This document shows positions 34,746-43,555 of a DNA stretch of 64,000 bases, one piece after another (the stretch's first letter is position 1; every line of letters begins with the position of its first letter). The position numbers and the translations under genes were made by a program. The stretch is from the NCBI GenBank assembly GCA_050246115.1, contig JBFWWP010000003.1, forward strand, positions 186,001 through 250,000, read 5' to 3'. The notes beneath the pieces were generated by a model that was given only the letters and a program-made list of their open reading frames with translations, made no database searches and was not told the origin of the DNA. This stretch comes from JBFWWP01 sp050246115 (GTDB lineage Bacteria; Planctomycetota; UBA8108; UBA1146; JAJFFE01).

Positions 34746-36805
34746 TTGCTTCGGCCGCAGAGTTCGAAGGCAAGTACCGACTGCTCGAGCGAATCGGCGC
34801 CGGTGCAACCGCGACGGTATGGCGCGCCGAGCAGCTTCTGCCGCGCCGACAGGTCGCCCTGAAAATCTACCGGAGTGAGCCCGGTAGCAACGCGCGCTCG
34901 AGCTTCGAGCTCGAGATCGCGGCGCTCGCACGGTTGAATCACCCCGGGATCGCGCATGCCTACGAGTCAGGGACCTACGATGATGGAACCACCCGCCAAC
35001 CCTACCTCGCTCTCGAGTTGATCCGCGGACGACCGATCGTCCAGGCCGTCCGGATGGCGGCGATGAGTCTGACCGAGACGATCGATGTCTTCCTTCGGGT
35101 CTGCGAAGCGGTTTCGTACGCCCACCGACAAGGCGTCGTGCACGGCGATCTGAAACCGAGCAACGTGCTCGTGACGCCCGCGGCCGAGCCGAAGCTCATC
35201 GACTTCGGGGTCTGTCGAACCCAGGGTGGCGCTGGTGCAGCGACACCGGATACGACATCCCGACTGCTCGGCACTTACGCCTACATGAGCCCGGAGCAGA
35301 TCGAAGGGCGCGGCAGTGACCGGCGCACCGACGTCTACGCCCTCGGCGTCCTGCTGTTCGAGCTTCTGGCTGGGCACCATCCCTGGTACGCAAGCGCCCA
35401 ATCGCTCCCAGCGCTGCTGAACGCGATCCGCAATTCGGCGCCGCCACGCCTTCGCCAGTACGTTGCCGGAGCGCCACGCGATCTCGAGTGCATTGTCGAC
35501 CGGGCGATGTCGCCGGTGCGCTGGCTCCGCTACCGAGCCGTGGACGATCTTGCCGAAGACTTGAGACGTTTCCGCCGCGGTGAGCTCACATCGGTTCGGA
35601 GGCGGTCGCTCCTGGATTCCGGAATCCGGGCAACACGGCGCCGCATGGGTCTCGGCGTCGCGGTGGTTGGGATCATCGCGGCGCTTACGACCAGTGGTGC
35701 CGTGGCGACCGTCGCGCGCCACCGTGCCTTGGCCGCGACAACCGAACGGCGAGAGCAGATCCGCTCGCGAGAAGAGTTGACCTGCGCAGTCATCGAGAGC
35801 TTCCAGGACACGCTCCCCCTGACGCCCGCCCTCCGTGAACGACTTGGACAAGGAAAGACCCTCACGGACTCGGTGGGCGCCCGGGCCTTCGCTCACTGGC
35901 TGGTTGGTGTCGCCTTCGACTTCGAGAAGTTCGGACCGAACGACCTCGCGCGAGCTCGGGGCATCTGTGAGGCGGCGATCGAGCTGCTGTCGTCACTGCT
36001 CACGGAAGCCCCCCGTGGGTCCGACCGGGAGGTCGACGTGTGGATCGCGTATTCGCACTTCAGCGTTCTTCTGGGCGATCTGAGCAAGGAAAGCGGAGAT
36101 CTCACCTTGGACGCGAGTGTCTTGTCGTCCTCGAGCCTCTACACCCAAGCCTTCGAGATCGACCGCATGCTCGCAAGGACCTACCCGGATGACTCTCGGC
36201 TGGCGATTCGCCTCGCCTACAGCCACGAGCGACTCGCGGACATCTACCGGCTCATCGGCGACGAGGTCGCCAGCCGCTGGCATCGAGACGAGCGCGAGCG
36301 GATTGCCGAGCGCGAGTACCGACGTTCCCGAGACCCCAGGTCGCTCCGAAACTGGTTGCAAGCGCTGACGCAACGAACGTACCCCCACGAGCAGGCGGAA
36401 CGACTGGCACTGGAGGAGCAGCTGATTCCACTCGCGTTGGAACTGGTTCGCATCGCGCCGACCGCTGCCAACGAGCGCTACCTACGCTCGCTCCGGTTGC
36501 GCGTAGCCCGTTTGGCCTTGGAGGCCGGCGACGCGGCGGCCGCCCGCGCTCAAAGTGAGGCGATTCGCTCGAGTCGCTTTCGGTTGCACCGCGAAGAAGT
36601 CGTGCACTGGCCTTGGATCGACGCCGAGCTGGCTGCCGCCGCCGGCGACCTGCGCGGGGCAATCGAACTCATGGAGACCGTTCGGTGCCACGCCAGCGAG
36701 TGGCTTCGCGCGTCACCGGGTTCGCGCGACGCGAGGGACGCCGAACAAGATTCGGCCGAGAAACTCGCCGAGTGGCGAGCGCGGCTCGAGCCGGGCGCCC
36801 ACTGA
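34742..36805 (+). CDS. Non-RD Ser/Thr protein kinase with large C-terminal sensor region
   Basis: 687 residues. Kinase domain ~10-285: IGAGATATVW loop at 18-27, Lys41 in VALKIY, HGDLKPSN at 134-141 and DFG at 154-156. The Arg that normally precedes the catalytic Asp is Gly (HGD rather than HRD), so regulation by activation-loop phosphorylation is probably different, while the catalytic Asp and Lys remain. A membrane span at ~300-323 (GLGVAVVGIIAALTTSGAVA) is followed by ~360 helical residues with TPR-like spacing. The start is the ATG overlapping the upstream kinase stop; the frame is open far upstream but that is shadow sequence of the first kinase. Confidence 0.88.
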   Translation: MIASAAEFEGKYRLLERIGAGATATVWRAEQLLPRRQVALKIYRSEPGSNARSSFELEIAALARLNHPGIAHAYESGTYDDGTTRQPYLALELIRGRPIVQAVRMAAMSLTETIDVFLRVCEAVSYAHRQGVVHGDLKPSNVLVTPAAEPKLIDFGVCRTQGGAGAATPDTTSRLLGTYAYMSPEQIEGRGSDRRTDVYALGVLLFELLAGHHPWYASAQSLPALLNAIRNSAPPRLRQYVAGAPRDLECIVDRAMSPVRWLRYRAVDDLAEDLRRFRRGELTSVRRRSLLDSGIRATRRRMGLGVAVVGIIAALTTSGAVATVARHRALAATTERREQIRSREELTCAVIESFQDTLPLTPALRERLGQGKTLTDSVGARAFAHWLVGVAFDFEKFGPNDLARARGICEAAIELLSSLLTEAPRGSDREVDVWIAYSHFSVLLGDLSKESGDLTLDASVLSSSSLYTQAFEIDRMLARTYPDDSRLAIRLAYSHERLADIYRLIGDEVASRWHRDERERIAEREYRRSRDPRSLRNWLQALTQRTYPHEQAERLALEEQLIPLALELVRIAPTAANERYLRSLRLRVARLALEAGDAAAARAQSEAIRSSRFRLHREEVVHWPWIDAELAAAAGDLRGAIELMETVRCHASEWLRASPGSRDARDAEQDSAEKLAEWRARLEPGAH

Positions 36806-37282
36806 TGGTCGGTCAGGGGTTGAGCGGGGCGCGCATGGGTTCGCGGACCTTGGCCGTAGGGCGAAGGTCTCGCTGGAGCCACGGAGGACTGGGCCAGTAG
36901 CGTCCCCCGGCGGGGCCGCTGCGCACGCGGCCACGCCCCGCGGTCCGCCAGAAGCTGGCGCGCAACTGGGCGTCCGCGGGCACCTCGAGGGCACGGCCAC
37001 CTGGCGACCGAGTGCTCGGCCCGAGCCGTGGTCGAGGCCGTCGGCTCGAACGCACGAACCGCGGCGTCCGATTCAGCGACCTGCCAGGCCCCTCGCCTTC
37101 GGCTCGTAACGCAGGGCGCCCCTCTTTGGCACTGCCCCTGAATGCGCTTGATTGGGGCCTAGGCTCTGCCACGATCGTCTCGCCTTCGCGACTGCCGGGA
37201 GACAGGTTCGCGACTCGCATCGAATCGGCTGGGTCCATGGCACCATCTTCACCAAGCCGCCGCAGCCGGTTGTCAAACGCCG
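36806..37282. other. Gene-free stretch between convergent genes, with a dispersed repeat copy
   Basis: No gene supported in 477 bp. On the minus strand it carries a copy of a dispersed element: CCTAGGCCCCAATCAAGCGC at 37143-37162 followed ~45 bp later by GAGCCGAAGGCGAG around 37093-37113. Related copies lie at 38651-38740, 48340-48410 and 48656-48725. Confidence 0.5.
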
Positions 37283-37954
37283 TCAACTGCCTCGCTGATC
37301 TGCCTGAAGGCGCGTCCGCGCGTGCTCCTGAAAGTCGGTGATGCGACGAATCAATAGAACGGCGACCACGACGGCTGGAATGTCGATGAGGGCCGAGGCA
37401 AGCGTTACCCAGACCGCAACGAGCAGCTCCCACGCCACGCCTGCGCGCAGCAGGAATTCTGCCGAGGCGTTTTGGAGAATGATCCTAGCGAGACATAGCG
37501 CCCACCACCAGCCGACATGAGGGGCTGGCGAACGAGCTCTCGACCCTCGCTTCTCCACTTGGCCCGAGAGAGTGACCGAGCCCGCCCACACTTCCTGCAT
37601 CACCTGATACGGACGGACCAGGTTGAGTAGAGGCACGAGGAAGCCGAGGACGACCCAGCCGGGCGTGTACCGAAGGCGAGTGAGTCCGCCGGCCCTCAAG
37701 TTCTGGTGTGCGCGGTGAAACCACAACAAGAACGTGACCGCGCCGACCAGAAACGAGCCGCCCTGAAGCATGCCCACCACCCCTCGACGGCCAGCGACAG
37801 CCTCGGCTTTCAGGTCATTGAATGACTTGCCTGACTCGAACTCGGTTAGGTGCTGCAGCAGAATGAGGTTCGATGAGGCGGCAACGCCCGAGATCAGCAG
37901 GATCGCGACGAAGACACCGGTCACTACCTTGGAGCGTGTCTGCAGTGACTTCAT
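37283..37954 (-). CDS. DUF4328 membrane protein
   Basis: A 223-residue integral membrane protein. Features of the DUF4328 family: FLLWFHRAHQNLRAGG near residues 78-93, LRYTPGWVVLGFLVPLLNLV and RPYQVMQEVWAGS near 97-130. Hydrophobic spans occur near 9-32, 65-82, 103-121, 150-165 and 180-210. Start ATG at 37954 is supported by AAGGAG 7 bases upstream. Function of the family is unknown; it stands alone between kinase genes, with no operon partner. Confidence 0.8.
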   Translation of the reverse strand: MKSLQTRSKVVTGVFVAILLISGVAASSNLILLQHLTEFESGKSFNDLKAEAVAGRRGVVGMLQGGSFLVGAVTFLLWFHRAHQNLRAGGLTRLRYTPGWVVLGFLVPLLNLVRPYQVMQEVWAGSVTLSGQVEKRGSRARSPAPHVGWWWALCLARIILQNASAEFLLRAGVAWELLVAVWVTLASALIDIPAVVVAVLLIRRITDFQEHARTRLQADQRGS

Positions 37955-38046
37955 TGCTTGCTCCTTCGGCCGTAGCGTTTGCCCGTGCTGTGGGCATGCG
38001 GTGGCTCGCGATGGGCCAGAAGCTTCATAGGCGGGGGTCGACCGGT

Positions 38047-38415
38047 TCACTCTCGAGCGCGAGGTGGATCCAAGTGCTCGATGACCTCGACCACCGCAGC
38101 AGCGTCATGACCAGAGAGCCGCCTGTCTCGATACATGAGAGACCCCTGGAAGAGCTTGATGCGCTCCCGCTTCTTCTCCGGCATGCGCTCGAGCACGCGT
38201 CCTTCGCCGGACGGACCTCGCCGACCGCGCACGAGCCCGATTGAATCGACATCGACAAGGAGAGCCGCGGTACAACGGTCGGGCTCTGCCTCCGGATAGA
38301 AGACGTGCGCCCTCCCGAAGGTGAGATCGAAGACGACCGCCCGAGAAGGGTTCTTGTGCAGGAGGTAGCCCAGATCGGTGGCCGGCGCGGTCGTGCTTGT
38401 CAGCGTCAACAGCAT
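38047..38415 (-). pseudogene. hen1: Internally deleted Hen1 RNA 2'-O-methyltransferase remnant
   Basis: The 122-residue frame joins two distant parts of Hen1, the enzyme that 2'-O-methylates 3' ends during Pnkp/Hen1 RNA repair. Residues 1-~72 match the Hen1 N-terminus (TTAPATDLGYLLHKNPSR, FDLTFGRAHVFYPEA, CTAALLVDVDSIGLVRGRRG). Residues ~74-122 match the methyltransferase core (ERIKLFQGSLMYRDRRLSG, AAAVVEVIEHLDPPR). Roughly 250 residues that normally lie between, including the SAM-binding LDLGCG loop, are missing, as is everything after EHLDPPR. The in-frame join leaves an open frame that cannot encode an active enzyme. No Pnkp gene is visible nearby. Confidence 0.8.
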
Positions 38416-39586
38416 GAGGGACCTTCGTTCGGCATGCTTCGTGACTCCTGTCGGCAGTCCTTCAAAGCCGGAACGGCACCAAGAGCATCCTCGGGGGAAG
38501 CGAACTGCCGTTGGGAGCTGACCAGAGGTTCGGCGCAGCCTCGGGCTCGCGGAGTTCGAGGGCTCGTAGTACTCGGCTGGCCGACAGACTCGCCTGGCCG
38601 GCAGCGTCCGGGGTTACCCGACGCGACCGTTGGAATCCAGTGCCATCTGGGCCCAAATCAAGCGCATGCACAAGCGACGCTGTTTCGCGCTTGGCTCTTC
38701 CAGCCGAAGGCGAGCATTTGTGGGTGAAGTGGACGCGGCTGCGCCGGAGTCAGAGTGGTGGTAGGCGTGAGGCCGGGGCGGCATGCCGAGGTCCCGTGGC
38801 GCGAAGCCGGATGCGGACAGGCTGTCCGCGCTCCCAGGGCGCGCCGGGGCGTGCGGAAGGGCGCGGGCTCTTGGGTATGCGTCGCGTTGGTACGTTGGGC
38901 GGGGAAGAAGAGGGGAACGGGATCGTCGACGCTGGGGCTGGGCACGCTATGCACGGCGATGCAGCCACCCTCGCTTTGCAGATCAAGGAGCCCATGCCGC
39001 AGATACGAGGGGGCTTTGCGAAAGCCCCCTTGGGTCTAACGGGGCTCGGCCCACCCCGGTGGACCTCGGCATTCCTCGAGGTTGAATCCGGGGTGGGGTC
39101 GGAGCTGCACCGACTACTGGGCGATGTTCGTCATCGGATTCGTCACCGAGGCCACGTCCGAAACGACGGGGCCGAGGAGGGTCCCTGGGTTCGCGATCGA
39201 CGAGAAGTTCGTAGTGTTCGCCATCGCGGTGCTTCGGATCATGGTGCGCGGGGTCCCGGGACCAATGACTTGCCGTGGACCGCCACCGTGGCTGCCCCGA
39301 CTTTGCGATTGGCTATCGGTGGCCACTCCAACGAATCGTCCATGGCGACCCCGACCGGGAGGTGTCGATCCTGCTCGGAGGCTACGGAACGTGCCGTTTT
39401 CCAGGAGGTTAGGCGGCTGTGAACGGTTCTCGCACGAGGTCATCGGACCCCACTTCTCTGACGCTGGCCCGCCCGTTGCTACCGCTCCCGAGCGTCCCCT
39501 CGCGGAACCGGGCCGACAGCAGCCCGGGAACCCACCGGTGATCGCGAAAGCGCGGTCCGTCGGGGACTCGAGGAGAGGAGAGAGAA
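38416..39586. other. Long gene-free stretch with dispersed repeat and hairpin
   Basis: About 1170 bp without a supportable gene; all frames are rich in Arg/Pro/Gly and have no family features. It holds a copy of the dispersed element (ggcccaaatcaagcgcatgc at 38650-38669, then AGCCGAAGGCGAGCATTTG around 38701-38720) and, ~290 bp on, a hairpin at 39009-39029. It resembles a graveyard region between the hen1 remnant and the sigma factor gene. Confidence 0.5.
39009..39029 (+). terminator. Hairpin of the repeat-associated terminator type
   Basis: Perfect 9-bp stem GGGGGCTTT / AAAGCCCCC with loop GCG, followed by TTGGGTCT. Nearly the same hairpin occurs at 48390-48408 and 48617-48635. It has no long T-tract, so it may be a repeat component more than a classical terminator. 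Confidence 0.5.
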
Positions 39587-40213
39587 GTGTCCCCAACCCC
39601 AGTCTCGCTGACGGCAGAGGTCTCGAAGCAAGCGCTCGAGGACCTCGTTCCGCTGGTCTATGAAGAGCTGCGGGAACTCGCACTCCGGTTGCTGCGCCGG
39701 GAACGCCGGTCCCACACGCTGCAGCCGACGGCCCTGATCCACGAGGCCTATCTGCGCCTCGCAACACAACACGCCGTCTCGTGGAACGATCGCCATCACT
39801 TCGTGGGAATCGCCGCCCGAGCCATGAGGCAAGTGCTGATCAACCACGCGGAGGCCCGCCAAGCCGTCAAACGCGGCGGAGCGTGGCAACGAGTGGAGCT
39901 CGACGAAGTTGTCGGTTTGTTCGAAGATCGTTCCTTGGACTTGCTCGAGTTGAATGAAGCCCTTCAGCGGCTCCAGCAATTCGACGCCGACCTCGCCCGC
40001 ATCGTCGAGCTGCGCTTCTTTGGCGGGTTGACGGTCCAGGAAACGGCGCGAGTCGTAGGAGCACCGGTGCGCAGCGTCGAGCGCGACTGGGCGATTGCCC
40101 GCGCGTGGCTGCTGCGCGAACTGACGGCGGACGGTTCTCCAGTGAACTCGAGGGGGCCCCTTGGATCCGACTCGTTGGCCGCGACTCAAGGCCTTACTGC
40201 ACGCAGCGCTTAG
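39587..40213 (+). CDS. ECF sigma factor (Sigma70_ECF family), module 1
   Basis: 208-residue ECF-type sigma factor. Region 2 is near residues 18-100 (LVYEELRELALRLLRRERRS, LQPTALIHEAYLRLATQ, HHFVGIAARAMRQVLINHA), region 4 near 125-180 (LQQFDADLARIVELRFFGGL, TVQETARVVGAPVRSVERDW). The HTL(Q)PTALIHEAYLRL motif is typical of the family that pairs with TPR kinases in planctomycetes and acidobacteria. Start GTG at 39587 follows an AGGAGAGGAG ribosome site. Its 3' end overlaps the kinase gene by 53 bp, so the two are co-expressed; the kinase probably controls it. Confidence 0.9.
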   Translation: MSPTPVSLTAEVSKQALEDLVPLVYEELRELALRLLRRERRSHTLQPTALIHEAYLRLATQHAVSWNDRHHFVGIAARAMRQVLINHAEARQAVKRGGAWQRVELDEVVGLFEDRSLDLLELNEALQRLQQFDADLARIVELRFFGGLTVQETARVVGAPVRSVERDWAIARAWLLRELTADGSPVNSRGPLGSDSLAATQGLTARSA

Positions 40214-42452
40214 CCTCGATCCCAAGCAGCGCCAAGATTTGATCGACAGCGTCGACGAGGCGGTCCTGAAGGCCGAGCTCGTCAGCTTGCTCCAATGTCA
40301 CGACACGTCGAACGACTTCATCGAGCCGCCACGCTTCGGCAGCGTGTCGTCATTGCTGGAGCCCTCCCCGGCCGGTGAACTCGGTGCTGGGGATGTGGTC
40401 GGGAGGTACCGACTGGTCCGGCTCCTCGGCGCCGGCGGCATGGGGCGAGTCTATCTAGCAGAGCGAGCTGACGGCCAGTTCACCCGCCAAGTCGCCATCA
40501 AGGTGCTCAAGCCGACGCTCGAATCCGATGACTTCGTCCGCCGATTCCATCGCGAGCAGCGCGCGCTTGCGACCCTCGCCCATCCACACATCGCGATGCT
40601 GCTCGACGCCGGCAATCTCGGTGACGGCAGCCCGTACATCGTCATGGAGTACGTGGACGGCATCCCGGTGGACGACTTCTGCGAGACCCACGTCACATCC
40701 ATAGCGGACGTCCTCGCGCTGTTTCGTCAGATCTGCGCGGCCGTGGCCCACGCCCACCAGCGACTGGTCGTTCACTGCGACCTGAAGCCGGAGAACATCC
40801 TCGTGACCCCGGACGGCGATCCCAAGCTGTTGGACTTCGGGATCGCGAACCTGCTCGACGAGGAGTCCAGCGGGGGCGCGGCGCCGCGCGGGCGCAGCCC
40901 CCTCACGCCGGGCTACGCGAGCCCCGAGCAAGTCGCGGGGGAGCGCGTCACCACGATCAGCGACGTGTACGCGCTCGGGGCGGTGCTTCATCGGTTGCTC
41001 GTTGGAGACGCCCGCCCGCCGGCAAACGACATTCGTTCGACTTGGCGACCACCGAGCGACTGGGTCGCCGCCGTTTCGCCGACACGGGCACGATCGCTCC
41101 GGGGCGACCTGGACAGCATTGTGATGAAGGCACTCGCCGGCGATCCGCGCGAGCGCTACGGCTCAGTGCAAGAGCTCGTGCAGGATCTGGACCGTTTCGC
41201 GACCGGCCAACCCGTGAGCAGTCGGGCTGCGGGCTTCGGCTACCGCGCGACCAAGTTCGTGCGCCGGAACAAGGGCAGCGTCGCCGCGATCACGGTGGTC
41301 TGCATCACGATCCTGGCGGGATCGCTCGGGATCGCAGTCCAAGCCCGACAGGTTGCGCAAGAACACGGGCATGCGGTCGCAGCCCGCAGTCGGCTGGAAG
41401 TCGTCAATCGCTTTTTGGAACAGATGCTCGAGTCGCCTCAGCCGTCCGAACTCGGTGCGACGGTGTCGATGCGAGAAATCTTGGACCGGGCGTCGACCCA
41501 GCTCACCGACGCTTTTGCGGACCAGCCCGAGGTGGCGGCGACTCTACGGAACACACTCGGGCAAAGCTATCTGAGTCTTGGCTTGCTCGAGGACGCGCGA
41601 CGCGAACTCGCGGCCGCGCTCGCGATTCGGGAGCAAGGACCCAGCGACGAAGAGTTGGCGAAAGCGCGAAACGACTTCGGCACGATTCTCTACCACCTCG
41701 GTGACTTCGAAGGGTCGCGCAAGTTGCTCTTCCAAGCGGAGCAGTACTGGCGGCAACGCGAAGATGGGGAACTGGAGCTGGCCCAGGTCCTCAACAACTT
41801 GGCCTGCTCGATGAACGGACTGCGTGACCTCGAGACGGCTTCGAGGCTGCACGAGGAAGCCCTTGGATTACGCGAGCGCCGACTGTCGCCGCATGATCTC
41901 TTGATCGCGGAGAGCCTCAACAACCTGGCCAACACGCACCGCGGGTTGGGGCAGCTCGAGCGCGCGCTCGTGGGCCTCGCGCGGGCGGTAGACATCCGCC
42001 GCCGATCACTGCCCGCCGACCACCCTCTGCTGCTCCAGGGCCTCTCGAATCTCGGGGTCTTGAACGCACTGCTCGGCAACCAAGAGGCGGCCGAGGCGCT
42101 CCTCGTCGAAGCGCTCGCTGCCAGCCGCCGGAAGCTCGGCGCCGATCACCTCGAAGTGTCCTACCCTCTCGGTCACCTTGGCGAACTGCTCGACCGGGCG
42201 GGGCGCTGCACGGAAGCGGAGCCGCTGCTTCGGGAGTGCCGTGACATTCGGACCCGATCGCTGCCCCCGGAGCACCGCTCGTTGATCCTCGCTCGCGCGC
42301 GCTGGGCATTGTGCCTGCACCACCAGGGCCGCACCGAGGAAGCCAAGTCGTACCTTCAATCGGAGTTCGAGGCAGCCCGAAGAGTCCTCGGCGAGTCCAA
42401 CCGCACGGTCCGCGAGATCGCGGACATCCTCGCGGTGACCCTCGAGGAGTGA
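40161..42452 (+). CDS. Ser/Thr protein kinase with TPR sensor region, module 1
   Basis: 763 residues from a TTG start inside the sigma gene; this start gives the standard family N-terminus (MDPTRWPRLKALLHAALSLD). Kinase domain ~82-350: LLGAGGMGRVYLA loop, VAIKVLKP lysine, HCDLKPEN near 204-211, DFG at 224-226. The HRD arginine is replaced by Cys, so it is a non-RD kinase with the catalytic Asp retained. A membrane span at ~375-395 (AAITVVCITILAGSLGIAVQ) precedes ~350 residues of kinesin-light-chain-like TPR repeats (e.g. LAQVLNNLACSMNGLRDLE, IAESLNNLANTHRGLGQLER), likely a protein-binding sensor. Kinase, membrane and TPR order is typical of these sigma-linked kinases. Confidence 0.9.
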   Translation: MDPTRWPRLKALLHAALSLDPKQRQDLIDSVDEAVLKAELVSLLQCHDTSNDFIEPPRFGSVSSLLEPSPAGELGAGDVVGRYRLVRLLGAGGMGRVYLAERADGQFTRQVAIKVLKPTLESDDFVRRFHREQRALATLAHPHIAMLLDAGNLGDGSPYIVMEYVDGIPVDDFCETHVTSIADVLALFRQICAAVAHAHQRLVVHCDLKPENILVTPDGDPKLLDFGIANLLDEESSGGAAPRGRSPLTPGYASPEQVAGERVTTISDVYALGAVLHRLLVGDARPPANDIRSTWRPPSDWVAAVSPTRARSLRGDLDSIVMKALAGDPRERYGSVQELVQDLDRFATGQPVSSRAAGFGYRATKFVRRNKGSVAAITVVCITILAGSLGIAVQARQVAQEHGHAVAARSRLEVVNRFLEQMLESPQPSELGATVSMREILDRASTQLTDAFADQPEVAATLRNTLGQSYLSLGLLEDARRELAAALAIREQGPSDEELAKARNDFGTILYHLGDFEGSRKLLFQAEQYWRQREDGELELAQVLNNLACSMNGLRDLETASRLHEEALGLRERRLSPHDLLIAESLNNLANTHRGLGQLERALVGLARAVDIRRRSLPADHPLLLQGLSNLGVLNALLGNQEAAEALLVEALAASRRKLGADHLEVSYPLGHLGELLDRAGRCTEAEPLLRECRDIRTRSLPPEHRSLILARARWALCLHHQGRTEEAKSYLQSEFEAARRVLGESNRTVREIADILAVTLEE

Positions 42453-42952
42453 GTTTCGGCGCACGGGTGAGTGCCACGCACGACGGTTCGAGGCCGGGGC
42501 GTGGGACTCGGAGGCGCGCCTGGGGCGCTGTCCCGGGCTCCACGCAGTGGTTCGTGATCCCATCATCGCCATCATCGAGCCTTGGCAACCCGGTCCGCGG
42601 CGCGCGGACGCGACCCCGTAACTCTTTGCGGTGAAACATGCTGTACCGCCGCGGGGACCGGCGGGTAGAATCGGCGTTCGTTTGGGTGGTGCCAGCCGGT
42701 CTACGAAACGAGCCCGCAAGCCGCGCGAGGTCGCTCCCCGCCGAAAGAGTTGGGGCGCGACGGTCAGCGATTGGGTAGGCTCGACATTGTTGGGAGCGGC
42801 CACGGGACAGCCGCACACCCTCAAAAAAAAGCGGCCGAGCGGAGAAACGTGACGGTGGGCGACCGCTCTCTCTCCGCTCGACTCCGATCTGTCACGCGCC
42901 GTCTGGGGCGAGCGCGCGCAGCGGAATCTCCGTCTTTTTTTCGAGGGCGTAC
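42453..42952. promoter_or_regulatory. Intergenic region upstream of sigma-kinase module 2
   Basis: 500 bp without a supportable gene. It must contain the module 2 promoter. Two homopolymer runs, AAAAAAAA near 42823-42830 and TTTTTTTT near 42934-42941, stand out in otherwise GC-rich DNA about 105 bp apart and could pair in RNA. No -35/-10 pair was identified with confidence. Confidence 0.35.
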
Positions 42953-43555
42953 ATGGGCGACCCAAATCCTCAAAAAATCACGCACCTGCTGGCGCAAGCC
43001 CGCGCTGGTGATGAGTCCAGCACCTCCGCCCTCCTCGAGGCGGTGTACGAAGAGCTGAGACGCCTCGCGCAGCACCGCATGGCGCAAGAGTCGCCGGGCC
43101 TGACGTTGCAGGCCACGGCCTTGGTCCACGAAGCCTATCTCCGGTTGGTGAACGAAGGGCGCGAGCACTGGGAGAACCGTGCGCACTTCTTCTCGGCCGC
43201 TGCAGAGGCCATGCGGCGGATCTTGATCGAGCGCGCTCGACGTGTCGGGCGCCTCAAGCGTGGCGGAGATCGACAGCGAGTTGCGCTCGATGCGGTGGAA
43301 GCGCCGGTCGTCGACGAAGGTTCGGTCGACCTCCTGGCACTGGAAGAAGCGCTTTGCCGGTTCGAGAAGTTGGACCCACGGCGAAGTCAGGTCGTCAAGC
43401 TGCGTTACTTCGTCGGTCTCTCGGTCGATGAGACTGCGGACGCCCTCGGCGTCGCTCCGCGCACCGTGAACACCGATTGGAACCTCGCCCGTGCTTGGCT
43501 CAAGCTCGAACTGTCGAAGGACCGCGCTGCGGGCGCCGGGGAGGGCGAGTCGTGA
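42953..43555 (+). CDS. ECF sigma factor (Sigma70_ECF family), module 2
   Basis: 200-residue homologue of the sigma factor at 39587. Region 2 (LLEAVYEELRRLAQHRMAQE, LQATALVHEAYLRLVNEGRE, AHFFSAAAEAMRRILIERAR) and region 4 (LDPRRSQVVKLRYFVGLSVD, ETADALGVAPRTVNTDWNLA) are complete. Start ATG at 42953. Its TGA overlaps the GTG start of the following kinase (GTGA), a tight translational coupling that implies the kinase is its dedicated regulator. Confidence 0.92.
   Translation: MGDPNPQKITHLLAQARAGDESSTSALLEAVYEELRRLAQHRMAQESPGLTLQATALVHEAYLRLVNEGREHWENRAHFFSAAAEAMRRILIERARRVGRLKRGGDRQRVALDAVEAPVVDEGSVDLLALEEALCRFEKLDPRRSQVVKLRYFVGLSVDETADALGVAPRTVNTDWNLARAWLKLELSKDRAAGAGEGES

Noticed and set aside
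33431..36805. A single 1124-residue frame covering both kinases
   Set aside because: Before 34742 this frame is a shadow of the first kinase (Arg/Pro/Ser-rich), and the second kinase has its own ATG overlapping the upstream stop.
39082..39663. Plus-strand frame of 193 residues ahead of the sigma factor
   Set aside because: Pro/Arg/Gly-rich, no family features, and overlaps the sigma gene; judged spurious.
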